DNA of 64,000 bases from Chanos chanos. Lineage: Eukaryota; Chordata; Actinopteri; Gonorynchiformes; Chanidae. The stretch covers positions 13,822,065 through 13,886,064 of the forward strand of contig NC_044498.1 in assembly GCF_902362185.1 (NCBI RefSeq). The letters run 5' to 3'. Below, piece by piece: positions 63,747 through 64,000 of this stretch (positions are counted from its first letter, which is position 1; every line of letters begins with the position of its first letter). The position numbers and the translations under genes are program-made. The notes beneath the pieces were generated by a model, which saw only the letters and a list, made by a program, of their open reading frames with translations, was not told the DNA's origin and did not search any database.

Positions 63747-64000
63747 GTAAGAATAATTCAAATGATCTTTGACGTCGTCAAACAAACCCTCTGATTTCAC
63801 TCAACAAACACACAGAGCGTTTCAACCTGTACTACAGGCTCTACTGGCTCCTTCCCCTTGAGCACTTGAGCTGCATTTTGAATAATATCACTAAACTCAG
63901 AGTTGCAGGCTGAGTTCTAATTTAAACCTGTATTCTGTATCTGTATTCTGCTCCTCAGTTTCTGTAGCAGTTCATGTAACACTACAGAAGTTTAAGATTT

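Noticed and set aside
1-64000. CRISPR arrays, tRNA or rRNA genes, prokaryotic operons
   Set aside because: No regularly spaced repeats with unique spacers, no cloverleaf or rRNA sequence was noticed, and the split-gene structure is clearly eukaryotic.

Overview
This window is vertebrate nuclear DNA, most likely from a ray-finned (teleost) fish. The genes are split into many short exons with compact introns and GT-AG boundaries. Microsatellites such as (GA)n, (CA)n and poly-G are dense. A degraded Tc1-type transposon of the kind common in fish lies in one intron, and the proteins match jawed-vertebrate families. No bacterial, phage or CRISPR features were seen, and no virus-derived element was recognised.

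Layout. Positions 1-16,150 hold the 5' part of a TMEM63B-type channel gene on the minus strand. Four coding exons are recognised and the rest of the gene lies beyond the left edge. Positions 16,151-18,830 are AT-rich and gene-free, with two unusual inverted-repeat structures. Positions 19,470-21,752 hold a complete seven-exon sde2 gene (minus). A 311-bp CpG-containing gap separates it from an intronless mrps28 gene (22,064-22,636, plus), so the two are head-to-head with an apparent shared promoter carrying a ZNF143-like site, an inverted pair of CRE half-sites and an ETS-like site.

The remaining 40 kb is an array of four classical calpain large-subunit genes. Calpain A (23,606-34,626, minus, with a 5' noncoding exon at about 36.6 kb) is of the CAPN1/CAPN11 type. 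Calpain B (38,158-46,988, minus) is of the CAPN2 type. Calpain C (48,775-58,835, plus) and calpain D (from 59,696, plus, cut by the right edge) belong to the CAPN2/CAPN8 group. B and C are divergent, with 1.8 kb between their start codons. A, B and C can each be assembled completely: 21 coding exons with the same order and phases, Cys/His/Asn catalytic residues in place, and predicted lengths of 704, 698 and 700 residues. D shows its first four exons, including the catalytic cysteine.

Function and history. The calpains are cytosolic calcium-activated cysteine proteases. SDE2 is a nuclear factor in splicing and replication-fork protection, MRPS28 is a mitochondrial ribosome protein, and TMEM63B is a membrane cation channel. 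No pathway obviously joins these genes; the clustering looks like history, not an operon. From memory of human maps, TMEM63B lies beside CAPN11 on 6p21 while SDE2, CAPN2 and CAPN8 lie on 1q41-42. A locus combining them may preserve an ancestral cluster. Points of most interest are an exon-limited, near-identical block shared by calpains C and D (probable gene conversion), the intronless mrps28 beside the sde2 promoter, and a 902-bp foldback element between calpains A and B.
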